Part shown: positions 10,260 through 21,512 of the stretch, piece by piece
Layout of the letters: each line of letters starts with the position of its first letter
How positions within the stretch are numbered: position 1 is the first letter of the stretch
From: Isoetes taiwanensis
Lineage: Eukaryota; Streptophyta; Lycopodiopsida; Isoetales; Isoetaceae
Length of the DNA: 64,000 bases
NCBI GenBank assembly: GCA_021234155.1
Contig: JAJEKV010000147.1
Coordinates: 497,910-561,909, forward strand
Direction of reading: 5' to 3'
The notes under the pieces: model-generated
The model's database searches: none
Seen by the model: the letters and a program-made list of their open reading frames with translations, nothing else
Told to the model about the DNA's origin: nothing
Translations under genes and position numbers: made by a program

Positions 10260-10888
10260 AAGCAGTTGAATGTAGCTCAACAAAATCACCTAGACAATGA
10301 AACGCATTAACTTTCACCACATGTATATCACATCTGAACACATGGCATCCTAGTGAACGCTAATATTAATTAAATTTCTGAACGTTTCTCAAATATAGGC
10401 TAACGAACGACGTGAATGCCAATACCAACATGTCTTTATCACGCTATTCTCGTTTTGAGGAATCGGAACCTCACTCAATCATACCAAGGAAGGGCAAAGC
10501 ATCATGGTGAAAGTTAGTACCAAGTAAAGGCCGAATATTCCGAACTTTATACAACTAGAAAAATGGTTTCTCTTATCTAGGATGAACATCGGCATTCCAA
10601 AATTATGATCCCCAAAACTTGCCTACTCACACGTGACGATGGATGGAAATGTCGAAATTACTACGAACTTAAGTCCAAAATTAAGATCCCAAAACTTGCA
10701 TACAATACGCGACGATGGATGAAAATATCGAAATTACTACGAATTTAAGTCTAATTAAACGTCATAAGTTTTTATATCCGAGCCAAACCCAAGAAGTCTT
10801 GGAAAGATCAGAGTCCTTTCCGTCTGACATCTGCTGCTCTGAAGGACTATGAAGATAAATGCACAAGCCAACTGTATACTTTAGTAAA
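10260..10888. other. Unassigned intergenic stretch
   Basis: No genes seen. One imperfect local duplication: a CCAAAATTATGATCCCCAAAACTTGC...GATGGATG...TCGAAATTACTACGAA segment near 10597-10665 recurs near 10676-10745. Confidence 0.4.
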
Positions 10889-10891
10889 GCT

Positions 10892-11670
10892 GGTATGCGT
10901 GAGGCTTTGGCAACTGGTAGACACTTTGACGGACTGTATCTCTCACATCCGGTGTCAGATTTTCATGTGCTTGGGCTTATTGGAAAGCTGGTTCAGAGAT
11001 CTTTCCAACGATGTGTGATACCTGCATGCTTGTCTTTGTTTCAGTGCTCAAATCTGCTGTTTTCCGGGCTGTGTGCTAGGGTTTTTGTGGCAGCCCTTCT
11101 TCTTCCTTCTTTGAGAAGTATAGCCCTCGCCTGATGCCGTTGTTGGCCTTGGCCACGCGGTGTTGAAAGGTGTGTGTTGTACTCTTATTGAAGGTTACGA
11201 GAATGTTTTACTAATTCATACCCTAGTTCCTGATGGTGTTGTTGATGAAAGTCTGACACCAATATAGGGATTGGCGTATGTTTTAGTAAGTATTCGATTG
11301 GTCTCGTCTTGTGGCAGAATTTTGATCGGTCATATCTCTCGCATCCGGTGTCAGATTTTCATGTGCTTGGGCTTGTTGGAAAGCTGGTTTAGAGATCTTT
11401 CTAATGGTGTATGGTACCTGCATGCTTGGCTTTGTTTCTGTGCTCAAATTGGCACTTTTCCGGGCTGTGTGCTAGGGTTTATGTGGCAATCGGTAGACAC
11501 TTCAACGGACTGTATCTCTCACATCCGGTGTCAGATTTTCAGGTGCTTGGGCTTCTTGGAAAGCTGGTTCAGAGAGCTTTCCAATGGTGTATGATAGCTG
11601 CATGCTTGTCTTTGTTTTAGTGCTCAAATCTGCACTTTTCCGGGCTGTGTGCTAGGGTTTTTGTGGCAGC
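10892..11670 (+). repeat. 5' repeat units preceding LINE C
   Basis: Three copies of a ~180-bp unit lie at about 10895-11097, 11315-11486 and 11490-11668. The anchor CATCCGGTGTCAGATTTTCA starts at 10946, 11342 and 11522. Each unit ends in TTTTCCGGGCTGTGTGCTAGGGTTT. The last copy stops about 50 bp before the LINE C ORF1 start at 11721. Position and orientation fit tandem promoter monomers in a LINE 5' untranslated region, as known for some mammalian L1 elements; promoter activity is inferred. Confidence 0.6.
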
Positions 11671-11720
11671 CGGTACACACCAGATATCCAGGAGTCGTCG
11701 CCCAAGTCATACCCCAAGTC

Positions 11721-13290
11721 ATGGCCACAGACACAGTCCCGTGTGTGGACCCACACTTGGTTGGTGAGCTACCTCAGACCACACCAACCCATCCTGGGAA
11801 GGCCCAAACACACCAACCACCGGTTGACCCCACGCAGGTAGAGCCCTCTGGGGAAGACCATGAAGCGGGGCCACCAAGGAAGAGGCCTCGGGCAGAGGGA
11901 GAGACGTCTTCCATGAAGAGGGAGGCCGAGCCAAGGCCCGGTCGACCCGACAGCGGGCCATACTGGGCAATCCGCCCGGCCGAACCTTGGAGCCGCATCC
12001 AGCGAGGGTTGAGGCCAAAGCACGCGCCTTGCGTGCCTCCCCGGAGGTGGAGAACATAACATCTCTGGGATGTTACGCAGCGCTTGGTGCCGAAAAAACC
12101 ATTTAATCACGTAATTGGAGGATCGCAGACGATAAAAGTGCGATGATAGCATCCACTTGCTACAATTTGACGCATAAAAGCAATACCGCCAGGAGCTTGC
12201 GTGATATGAGGGGCGGTAGACACCGTGGTTGGCAGCCTATGGAAGCCGGGACGCAGGACAGAACTGGGTAGAGCAGAGACACTCAGAACCTCGGCTCTCG
12301 GATCCGTGCCGAGGTTGAGGAGGCTAAGGCCACGAGGAGCACAGGCCGCCCTCCCCGCCGAGGTTGCGAGGCCGCATCGCGGAGACAGGGATTCCGTGCC
12401 GCCTCGAAGCTAGCCGCAGTAACCGGAAGCCTTCGTAGTAAGGATTTAGCACGAGATCGGGAGCTACAGAGCTTCGGGCGCCGGCCCAAAGAAGGCAAGG
12501 GCCTCCATGCCGGTGGTTAATATGAGCAACTCCGCCATTGCACGCGGGAGATGGCAAGACATGACAACGTCCTGCAAGAGCTGAGCTCCAGACTCCGGAG
12601 AACAGAAACCACAGCAAAGAACATACCAACCCCGCGAACCCACCAACCTACAGGGCGTCAACACGGAACACATCTTTGCGGACACATCGGATCCGCCGGG
12701 CCCGCCACCACCCCCAAGACCGCCCGCGGCCTATGCCTCACCCACCTCAACCAACACCTGGTGCGGCCCCCGCCGAACTCCAGGAACAGACGCAGGAGCC
12801 GCAATGTGGTAGTGCGAGGGCTGACGGAGGAGTCGGGAGAACATCTCACTTCCGACTCCAGACACAGATCTTGGACCGGATGATGTTCCCAAAGACTGTG
12901 ACCATTGGAAAGGCGAAGTCGTCATGGAATTGGCCACTGACGCCCCGGGTGGTCATCTTCACAGTTGAGAGCGCGTGCGAGCGGGTGGCCATCCTGCGTC
13001 AGGGCCGGAAGTTGAAGGGGACGGCTCTGTACGTTGACCGGGACTTGACCCCAAAGCCGCGGCCAAAGAGACCGAGGCGTGAGGCTGGCCAAAGTCGAGG
13101 ACTGCCGCCTTGAGATATGGAGGGGCAAAGGGGCTGGTCCGGGAAGGATGCGGGAATTGAGGCAGCCAAGCGAGGGGATGCGGGCACTCCGGCCCCTTGA
13201 GTCCCCCCTCGAGGGGCCCCGGCACGAGCATCCACATCTTCCGCTCCCCACAGGACCACCACTACCACCGGACTGAAGTGGCGATGCATG
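11721..13290 (+). pseudogene. LINE C ORF1 (nucleic-acid-binding protein), degenerate
   Basis: ATGGCCACAGAC at 11721 opens a proline-rich N-terminus with a basic motif (PRKRPRAEG). The frame breaks near 12059 and the remaining coding potential is spread over all three frames. An arginine/glutamate-rich, coiled-coil-like part follows around 12300-12600. A NVVVRGL(T/P)EES segment near 12800 and an RVVIFTVESACERVAILRQG segment near 12945-13005 match the RRM-like and C-terminal domain pattern of LINE ORF1 proteins, which bind the element RNA as chaperones. The whole stretch is much more GC-rich than its surroundings. Non-functional. Confidence 0.7.
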
Positions 13291-13299
13291 CCACTAAAT

Positions 13300-16233
13300 A
13301 GGGATCGTGCCTCGGCGTGGTATCCGGAATTGCCGTGGCTTTCCATGGCGAAGGGGACGATCTCAATTCCGCCGCCATGGACATGGATCTTATCTTCCTC
13401 ATGGAAACATGGGAACATGCGATCCACAAAGGCTACCGATTTGCGGGGATACCGGCGCTACTCGTCTTCAATGAGTGCATCGGGAAGCGAGGACATGGAG
13501 GAATTGCGTGTTACTACCGGCATGACCTTGGCCCAATCGGTCTCCCAGGTGCAAAGGCGACGGGCACATGAGATACTGTGGGTGCGAGTGCGAAACAATG
13601 ATGGCAGACCCTCTCTTTGTGGCGGCTTGCTACTTCCCACATGCCGAGAGCAACTTTTACCACACGCACTTGGATGTGGATGGCGGGAGCCCTATGTCGA
13701 TCTATATGATGACATACGCCAGCATGAACAATTGGGCAAGGTCATGTTGCTTTGGAGACTTCAATGCGCCGTACATAGGGATAGAGCGGATCCCAAAATT
13801 TGCACCTCTAGGCGAGGATGTGTTGCAAATGGACCCTTGAGCAGAGATGGTTTGGCCAAGGCGCCGGATGACGACCCGGTGACACCTGGTATGGCATTTC
13901 TTTATTCTTTCGGGCGATATCTTTGACCTGGTCATTTGCAATGGGTCTGGCATAAATGGCCGATCCTCCGGCCGCTTCACTTGTAGACGGGGAGAACCGG
14001 GGCGGCACCGGTGTGGTGGATTACGTGCTAGCGGACGAGCAATGCCTACACTTGATCACTCGCCGATCGGGGGAGGTGGTAGGGACGAGGAAGTAGACTC
14101 ACCATCAGCCCTGTTCTTGCAGATAGATTGGCGGCCAACCGAGCACCCATTGCCCCAACACCCCATGTACCGCGGTTTGCGCCACGGACTATGATCATCG
14201 CGGCGGTCTATGCGAGGATGCTTGAGCATGAGCTGCCCGGAGTGCTGCAACTCCCCACACTTCAACGGCCAGACGGCCCGGTGAACCGGCTCCTTCCGAG
14301 GGTAGGGGACGGATGCTTTGGGAGAGGCCGCTCTCGGCGATCCACGGGGGCTGCAATCACCTTCCCTCGCAATCAATCAGCGGTTCGATGGCCGAATGTC
14401 GGGGAGTTGAAACGATGGCTCCGCCAAGTGTTGGACCCACCATTCGCCCCTGAGCCCGTCCCGTCAATACCGCTCCTTCCTCAAGACCAAGAAAGCCAGG
14501 TACCTTGCGAGCACCAGCAAGAATGATGTTTGGTCTTCTAGACCGCCACCCTAGGGCCTTACGGGAGAAAGGTCTTGAGTAAGCTGCGCATAGCCCACGA
14601 GGAAATATTACCGGAACAATGGGTGAGATACTTGCGGTGATTTGTATGACCCAATGGGAAGCGGGCACCGGTACCTCCATGAGACGGGCCCTAGCGGTCA
14701 TTCGCGAAGGGGATGTCATAATGGGCCACGCAGCGCCGCTGCGGGGAAGGCAAGCAGATTTGGATGGTATGCGGTGAGCTTCTCAAGTGGGCGGGCCCCA
14801 ATGGTGCCGGGGTTCTCCACAAAGACTCTTCAACAGGGCATTGCAAGAAGGCTTCCCCGCCTTTGGACTACCGGTAGAGTTGTGCCCATATACAAAGCGG
14901 GGACCCCCATTGACCAACTAACTATCGTACCATTATGGTCGATTCGTCTTTGCCAAGTTGCTTGCGGGATTCTTGCGTGATTGACACTTTGGGCGGAGGA
15001 TGGAGAAGTCGCGGGCTCTCACGCAGGTAGGCTTCCGCCCGGCATTCTACTATTGACCATATCTTCACTCTGCGAACACTCATAGAGGATAGCCGAATCG
15101 GCGCCGAGAATGCATCTTTGTTGCTTTGTGGATTTCGCAAAGGCTTTTGACCAAATGCCTCGGGGATAAGTTGCGGGATAGATTGAGACTGACTAGGGGA
15201 CCCGTCGACTTGCGTAATGCTATATACTGAGACATATCACGAGGCTTGCTCGGTCGTCTCTCACAGTTGTCGGGGAGCCCGTTGTTAGTAGCATTGGGGT
15301 GCGCCGGGCTGCCCTCTATCCCCGGCGCTCTTCGGCTTGTACATTGACCGCCTAGAAGAATGGTGAGCACGGGAGGGAGGCGATTGATGCACCACATAAT
15401 CCGGCAACTCATATATGCCGATGATGTTGACTGCGCCAGATATATACCCCGGAGGACATGCAACGCCACCGGATGCTTTGGACACTTTACGCCAATTCAA
15501 TCGACATGAGAGTTAACTTGGCCAAGACAAGGGTCTCGGGCTGGTCCCATCATCCGGCACCACGCCTTCCCTCATTCACTTACCAAAAGTGTAGTGGAGG
15601 TGGCTCGATCTTATAAGTATTTGGGCATTGAGTTTTCTACTACCACACTTTGGGATGCATCCATCGGTTACGGGTCACCGCAGTCGGAAAGCCCTATATG
15701 CAATGCAAAACAACAATCACAAGGCGTAGCCAGATGCATGGGGTCACCGGGCACACTTGTTCGAGGGCCTTGGTTGAACCGGTCCTCCTCTATGGGGCGT
15801 GTGTGGGGCCGGTGATATCCCTCACCACTTGGAACGATCTAGAGCAGTAATGAAGGCCTTCTTGGGAGACGCATCGTGGAGTGAAATCCACGGTCCCATA
15901 TCAGATCTTGCTCCAGAGACGGGCTTCCTTCCATTACACAGGCTGCGCTTGGAACGCCACATTATTTACTTCCGAAGGTGGTGGCTATGGATGAAGCCCG
16001 GCTGCCCAACCTTGCTTTGGCGGTGGCGATGGGCCCTTGGCGACTCAAAGCCTTCTTTGGAAAGACAAGCAAGCCCGGTGGTTCGCTATGGAATGTGCGA
16101 GGCACACAGATGTGGACCGGTGCATACACCGAAGGAACGCTACGCCTTGAAGCGATTTTGATGCTTGCTTCATGGCCAAGCTTTGGGATCTTGAGGCCCC
16201 TGTCACATGTCAAGGTGGCAAATTATCGGCATT
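13300..16233 (+). pseudogene. LINE C ORF2 (endonuclease-reverse transcriptase), 5' portion, degenerate
   Basis: This is the replicase of a non-LTR retrotransposon, broken by many indels. Order of visible landmarks: apurinic-type endonuclease pieces (LIFLMETW at about 13390; GGIACYYRHDLG at about 13500; GDFNA at 13754-13768), GRFTC near 13970, and reverse-transcriptase pieces (GFR-TIDHIFTLRTLIEDSR near 15030-15095; CFVDFAKAFD near 15120; YADDV at 15414-15428; KYLGIEFSTT near 15620). It stops at 16233, exactly where an LTR element begins; the missing C-terminus reappears at 30.9 kb. Confidence 0.85.
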
Positions 16234-17787
16234 TGTGGCGTTCGGTCAGACGATATATACGGTCTCAAGGCATTATACCGTTATAACGGTCTCAAGGCGT
16301 ATACCGTCATCGCGAAATCCACGCTGCATTACCCGCCGGTCCAATCGGCGTTAATGCCCGGCGTGTACCCAAGCAAAGGTAAGCCCTAGGGGGGCAACTT
16401 GCAATGAATGGTGCGCACACTTAGCAATGCGGCGCACTTTTAGACCTTTAACCCATTAAAGGTAGACCAAGGATCATGGAAACCCTAAACCTAACCGATA
16501 GCCTACATAAGGCACCAAACCCTAACTTTCCCTTTTAAGCCCACAGACCTCCCGAGCTCCAATTGGCTACGAGGAGTCAATTCCAACTCCCACGACCGAT
16601 CCGTCAAAATGCGCCCGGCTTGTCGGATCGTCCTCCGGACCGCATTTTGGGCGTAAGCGTAGACATGGACACCTTTGGATCGAGAGGAGTGAACCAGGGA
16701 TCAGGTATTTAGTCGATTGAATAGCCTAAACCTTATTCCAGCCTTCAAACCAGTAGGTTTAGCCTATTAAATCACCCCTAGTAGCCAAGCAGATCCCGAG
16801 ATTGACTCTAACTAAAGAACCTAACTCTATGTATGATATAGATTAGTTCTTATTCTTTAGTTCTATGATGATGTGATGGACGGATGAATTCTGTGAACTC
16901 ATTGTATTGGGAAGGGGGGTAGAGACTTGAAGCTTAGTAGATGATGCTCCTAGATAGTCCCTCTTAGTGCATTACTAGATTTCGGCCTGTGTACAGGAGT
17001 CCACCTGGTTGTGGGTGAAGGGGCCAGACTGGCTTAGAATGAGGTTCGTGTTCTAACCCTTGACCCGATCCCTCACGGTGTGTAAGGCTGGGGGGGATCG
17101 AGTGACTAGGTCTAATGGCTTGCCACCCGAGTGTGGGTAAGGCATGGGCTCGACACCCGTGGAGTGATGCGTCACTCTCCAGTGGGTTGAAGTCGAATAA
17201 GGGCAGTGGCCCTCTAGTCACCTTGGGTTAGCATGTAGATCTCTGGAGGGAGTGATCCCTACCGCCCCATCGGGACTGGGGAGATGTAACCGGGGAATAG
17301 CCCTTTGGCTATGCACCGTGAATTCTGATCAGGAGTCCCAACACTTTTCAACCTACTCGCAAAGTGTGCACAGGAGGGGCGGATGGAGTGGACAACCCTA
17401 AGCCATGTTCTTATGCCAGCCCAATCCATTGTCATAATTTGCACTGAACGCTGGAGACCAAGCTTGTCAGTCATCCCCCTGGAGTCTGAGCCTTGGGTAG
17501 GAACTTCCTTGTATTGTGCTGATCTTTGTCTATGCAGATGTTGATGTGCCACCCTTCGAGGTGGAAATATATGATGTTATGTTACTGACGTGTATGTTTA
17601 CGCTTCCGCAGCTAGGTAGGCTTTGAGGGAGACGGGGTAAAATGACCCCTTCACTCTTCCCATCGTGGACTCTAGGCGGTCCACAGTGATGATATGTGGA
17701 GGGCCCCAGACGGTGTGGAGCTGGTGCGGGGGATGAACTCCTGTTTGTATACGGTGCGGGCATCGTATACGAGTAGGGGACGTCACA
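16234..17787 (+). repeat. 5' LTR of the large LTR element
   Basis: A 1,554-bp segment matches 29387-30892 over its whole length with scattered substitutions and small indels. It starts TGTGGCG and ends CGTCACA, a short imperfect inverted repeat with the standard TG...CA ends. It is followed after one base by a primer-binding site. The two LTRs are clearly diverged, so the insertion is not recent. Confidence 0.9.
16480..16525 (+). promoter_or_regulatory. Telo-box pair around a TATA-like motif in the LTR
   Basis: AAACCCTAA occurs at 16480-16488 and 16517-16525 on either side of CTACATAAGG. The same arrangement is kept in the 3' LTR (29593-29601 and 29631-29639). Telo-boxes are known cis-elements of plant promoters. 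Conservation in both LTRs suggests, but does not prove, the LTR promoter core. Confidence 0.4.
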
Positions 17788-17788
17788 A

Positions 17789-17800
17789 TGGTATCAGAGC
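17789..17800 (+). other. Primer-binding site, initiator tRNA-Met type
   Basis: TGGTATCAGAGC lies one base after the 5' LTR. It is the usual plant LTR-retrotransposon primer site, complementary to the 3' end of initiator methionine tRNA, and fixes the element as plus-strand oriented. Confidence 0.93.
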
Positions 17801-17983
17801 GATGTTCTTGGAGAACAAGAGCAAAGCACTAACCATGCTCCCAGTAGTACTAACTTGATAGGATCCTCAAGCCTCGAAAAGTGGGAAATTTTTTTCTCAT
17901 TTTTGGTAGTTAAGCTAGTAACAGTTAAGTAAATTGGAACTTAATAAGATTAAAAAGAATGAGCCAAAACCTCCTCAGGCAAA

Positions 17984-18622
17984 GGTGGTCTCACGGCTTT
18001 CGTGCACGGTCAAAGAACTAAACTTTAGTTTTGAGCGAGGCTAAGTCGTGAGATATCGAGCCAAGATACACTCAAACTTGATGAATTTGAGAAAAGTAAT
18101 ATGGTAAGGCTAGTTCCAAGGTAGGAATTAGTTAGAATAGCATGTTTAAATTACTTAAATTACTTAAAATGTGCAAGATCTCACGGCTCGGTACTGGTCA
18201 AAGAACTAAACTTTAGTTTTTGAGCGAGGCTAAGTCGTGGAGACATCGAGCCAAGATCACTCAAACTTGATGAATTTGAGAAAAGTAATATGGTAAGGCT
18301 AGTTCCAAGGTAGGAATTAGTTAGAATAGCATGTTTAAATTACTTAAAAATGTGCAAGATCTCACAGCTCACGCCTGGTCAAAGAACTAAACTTTAGTTT
18401 TTGAGCGAGGCGCAAGCTGTGAGACATCGAGCCAAGAACACACTAAACTTGATGAATTTGAGAAAAGTAATATGGTAAGGCTAGTTCCTAGGTAGGAATT
18501 AGTTAGAATAGCATGTTTAAATTACTTAAATTACTTAAAAATGTGCAAGATCTCACCGCTACCTTTGGTCAAAGAACTAAACTTTAGTTTTTGAGCAGGG
18601 CGCTACCTGTGAGACCTCCAAA
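17984..18622 (+). repeat. ~185-bp tandem repeats in the LTR element leader
   Basis: About 3.4 copies; the anchor GGTCAAAGAACTAAACTTTAG starts at 18008, 18196, 18377 and 18567. Each unit has the palindrome-like AACTAAACTTTAGTTT and, flanking it, short arms that vary together (for example CTCACGGCT before and AGTCGTGAG after). They sit just behind the primer site, where a leader or packaging region would be. Confidence 0.85.
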
Positions 18623-20292
18623 CTTTGAACTTCTATAACTTGAGCTACAGAGCTCCAAATCGCCTGAAAATCGTTGCAATAGGACCGTTAGACAGCCTAG
18701 AATCCATTTATGACCTCAAATTAGGCCAGAAATGTCAAAACCCACTCAAAATGACCAAAACTCCTCAAACCCTTGAATTGTTTTTCCAAACTGTGGTTTG
18801 TTTGTAAATAGAAGCATACCCCATTAGTACCTCGCAAGTATTGCTCTCGGCTCAAAGCTGATGCCTTACTCCTAGATAGAAGTGCCCAAGAACACCCCTT
18901 TGTTATAGTCATCTAGACCTCAGCATACCAACCCAAGTCCAACTGTTGGTACATCACCTCCCCGGGGGGTGCAGCTAATGTAAGGTCTATATGGCATGTG
19001 CGTGCACAGGGTTAAAGAAAAAGGCCCTTATACGGTTAAAAACCCACGAAAAAACCCCCTTATACGAAATTTTTTAGAAACTCAAAATACACCCCCTACC
19101 ATATATGTACCCTGAGTTCTATAAATTCAGTCAAACCCCCTACCATATTTGTGAATAAGTTTCATAAATCCAGTTACACCTTATTACAAGCCGCTACAAG
19201 CCCGTCCACAAGTGCCCTCGATTAACTTCCTCGAGCAGTCTGAAGCTCGCTATTGTTTATTAGAGTTTCTTCGTCAATAGAATAAGAATGGTCCAATGCC
19301 ATGGAAAGTGTCATGCTGAAAGCCTGTTTCCAATGGCCTTCCTTTTGGAAACTTATGGAATTGGTAGTTTCAAGCCCCAATGCCAAGGCCTATCTAGCAG
19401 GCAAATTTATGTAGAGTTCACATATTGCCGAATCTAAAAAACATTCTATACCCAAAAGGAGAGCCATTTGAACAAAATGACTATGGGCATTACAAAAACA
19501 CGATGCCTTCATTTTACAATGTAAATCAACAACTGGGTAAGACACCATGCGAGGACCATTATCTGCGCAATGGAAGCGTCATCTTTGGCCGCGATGCGGA
19601 CCTCGCTTGTAGGTGCGTCCATCCTGCATCATAATACAACAATATTCTGTTATTTGCAATTCAAATTTGCATCAATGCGCAATTTAATCCAAGAACTTCA
19701 GAAAAACAATCTGAATAAGAAGTGGAACAACTACTTGACACAACTTTTGCACGCCTAACAATGTAGTGATATGGTCGGCCGTGGAAAGAAAATGTTAGAT
19801 TGACATCTTCATCTAGACTAAAGAAGTGTCTCCATTTGTTTAAAACAAAACATTCAATACAAAGATGACGAGTGCTCGTTCATAATCGAATTTGCAACCT
19901 TGTGTTACAACTGAAATCGACTTCACACATCTTTCGTATGGTTCTCAATAGGCAGTTCTTTTATATCCAGAGCAGTAGTTCGACTTTGCTTTCTTGCATT
20001 TCTTCTTAATTTCTCATGAGCCTAGTGCTACTTTGATTGTTCATCTTTTGCATGAACTTTTATTTGATCATCATGATATATGGTCTGCTCGTTGAATCAA
20101 TTTTGCAATTTAGGGGCCAATTATTGCCTGTAAGTTTTGTACTTCAATTCATATACGAATAAGTTTTGGACTTCAATTCATATACAAATTTATGCTTTCT
20201 TGCATGCATGATCTAGAGTTCAAGAAAGAATTGAAGGTTGAATTCGTTAACCAAAGGCCCAAACCAAAGCCAAAAGAGTTTGAGTCAGTTCC

Positions 20293-20481
20293 GATGCACT
20301 TCTTGATATTGCTGGAGCTAAATCTTCAAATACTGATGGAAGCTTTCGTCTCTTCATTGAGGAATGGTGTACACCGCTCCCTTCACTTCCTGAACTCTTT
20401 GAAGGCTCTGGAACATCAGAAGATTTATATGAGGCATTCCTTGGGAGAAAAAGTAGACATAAGAAAGAGTATCTAATATAA
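20293..20481 (+). pseudogene. Coding-like fragment inside the TIR element (plus)
   Basis: A 62-codon stop-free stretch ending in TAA has strongly protein-like composition (GSFRLFIEEWCTPLPSLPELF, then SEDLYEAFLGRKSRHKK). Directly upstream, in another frame, lies ELKVEFVNQRPKPKPKEFES, as if one frameshift separates them. No family is recognised. A fragment of a host gene captured by the transposon is the simplest reading; remnants of the element's own gene are possible. Confidence 0.4.
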
Positions 20482-21195
20482 TATGCAAGAATCACAGCAT
20501 GATGTGCTTGGCTAAACTTCCAACAGACCAAAACTAGGCAATCAGGCAATCGTTCATATATGTTATGATGTATTCGTTAGGTGGAAGCTCCAAACCTGTT
20601 CCATCTTTAGCTAACCAGTTCATCTCAAGAAACAAACCCACACTCAACTTAGTTATATATTTAAATGCTGGTAGTGATTGCAAGACCTAGAGTGGAATCT
20701 CATAGCTATTGTCAAGAAGTCTACAGAAAGGCTATTAGTAATGTTCTCTTTTTTAGTCAGCATTCTAGTTCATTTCAGTAACTGTAAGATGATTATCTAA
20801 GAAGCATAAGGTTATCTGAATACAGTAATAAGATTTTCACATGCTTAAAATATGACGCTATGAGATCACTATTCAGGAAGCAAAGGTTATCAACAAGAAG
20901 AAGAGATGGCAGAAGAGGAGGTCTCGCCTCAGAAGTCTTGTTGTTCAGAAAGCACATAACATTTTGTTGCTTGAGTAACAGAGGAAGTCTGGCCTGCACC
21001 CTCAAATGGCTTATGTTTGATATCATTTAATCTACAAATATTTATGAATTGCAAGTCATGTCCGGGATTATAGAATGACTTGAGCAGCCTTGTAATGAAA
21101 CGCTTAACATTATTGCAAAAGAGATTGCTTGCAAAAGACAGCTCGATTTGAAAATACAAAAGGCTGGACAATCGAACATATATTGATATCAAATT

Positions 21196-21340
21196 ATACA
21201 ATTGGTTTGTACATACCTCCTATTACTGTAAACAATCTTCATAGATACTCCTAAATGCACATACTAATACAATTGCTCTGTACATACCTCCTATTATTGT
21301 AAACAATCTCGCTGTGTACTCCTAAATGCACATACCATGA
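21196..21340. repeat. 71-bp tandem duplication in the TIR element
   Basis: TGTACATACCTCCTATTA starts at 21208 and again at 21279; the flanking AAACAATCT and ACTCCTAAATGCACATAC stretches are shared. Confidence 0.8.
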
Positions 21341-21371
21341 ATTCATTATCCAAACAGAAAGCAAATAAAGG

Positions 21372-21512
21372 GAAACTATCATATACCTTTTTACACCAAC
21401 TATGTAAAACATGGAGCAAAAAGAAAGGGCAGCTACGAAGAAAAAGCCGCGTCGCCATAGGCTTAAGCCAGATGGGTTATTCTTGCCCTTAACAGCCTTC
21501 ACAGTCTGCTGA
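21372..21512 (-). pseudogene. Coding-like exon fragment inside the TIR element (minus), one membrane segment
   Basis: Between an acceptor-like ...GTCAGCAG and a donor-like AAAAG/GTATATG lies an open stretch with TVKAVKGKNNPSGLSLWRRG followed by a hydrophobic run (FFFVAALSFCSMFYIVGV) that would make one membrane helix. The layout resembles an exon with intron flanks, opposite in strand to the fragment at 20293-20481. Gene not recognised; host gene capture is an inference. Confidence 0.35.

Noticed and set aside
11719-13427. Long minus-strand and alternate-frame ORFs (up to 142 codons) in the GC-rich region
   Set aside because: They are shadows of the GC-rich, frameshifted LINE C ORF1; the plus-strand pieces match ORF1 motifs, the minus-strand ones match nothing.
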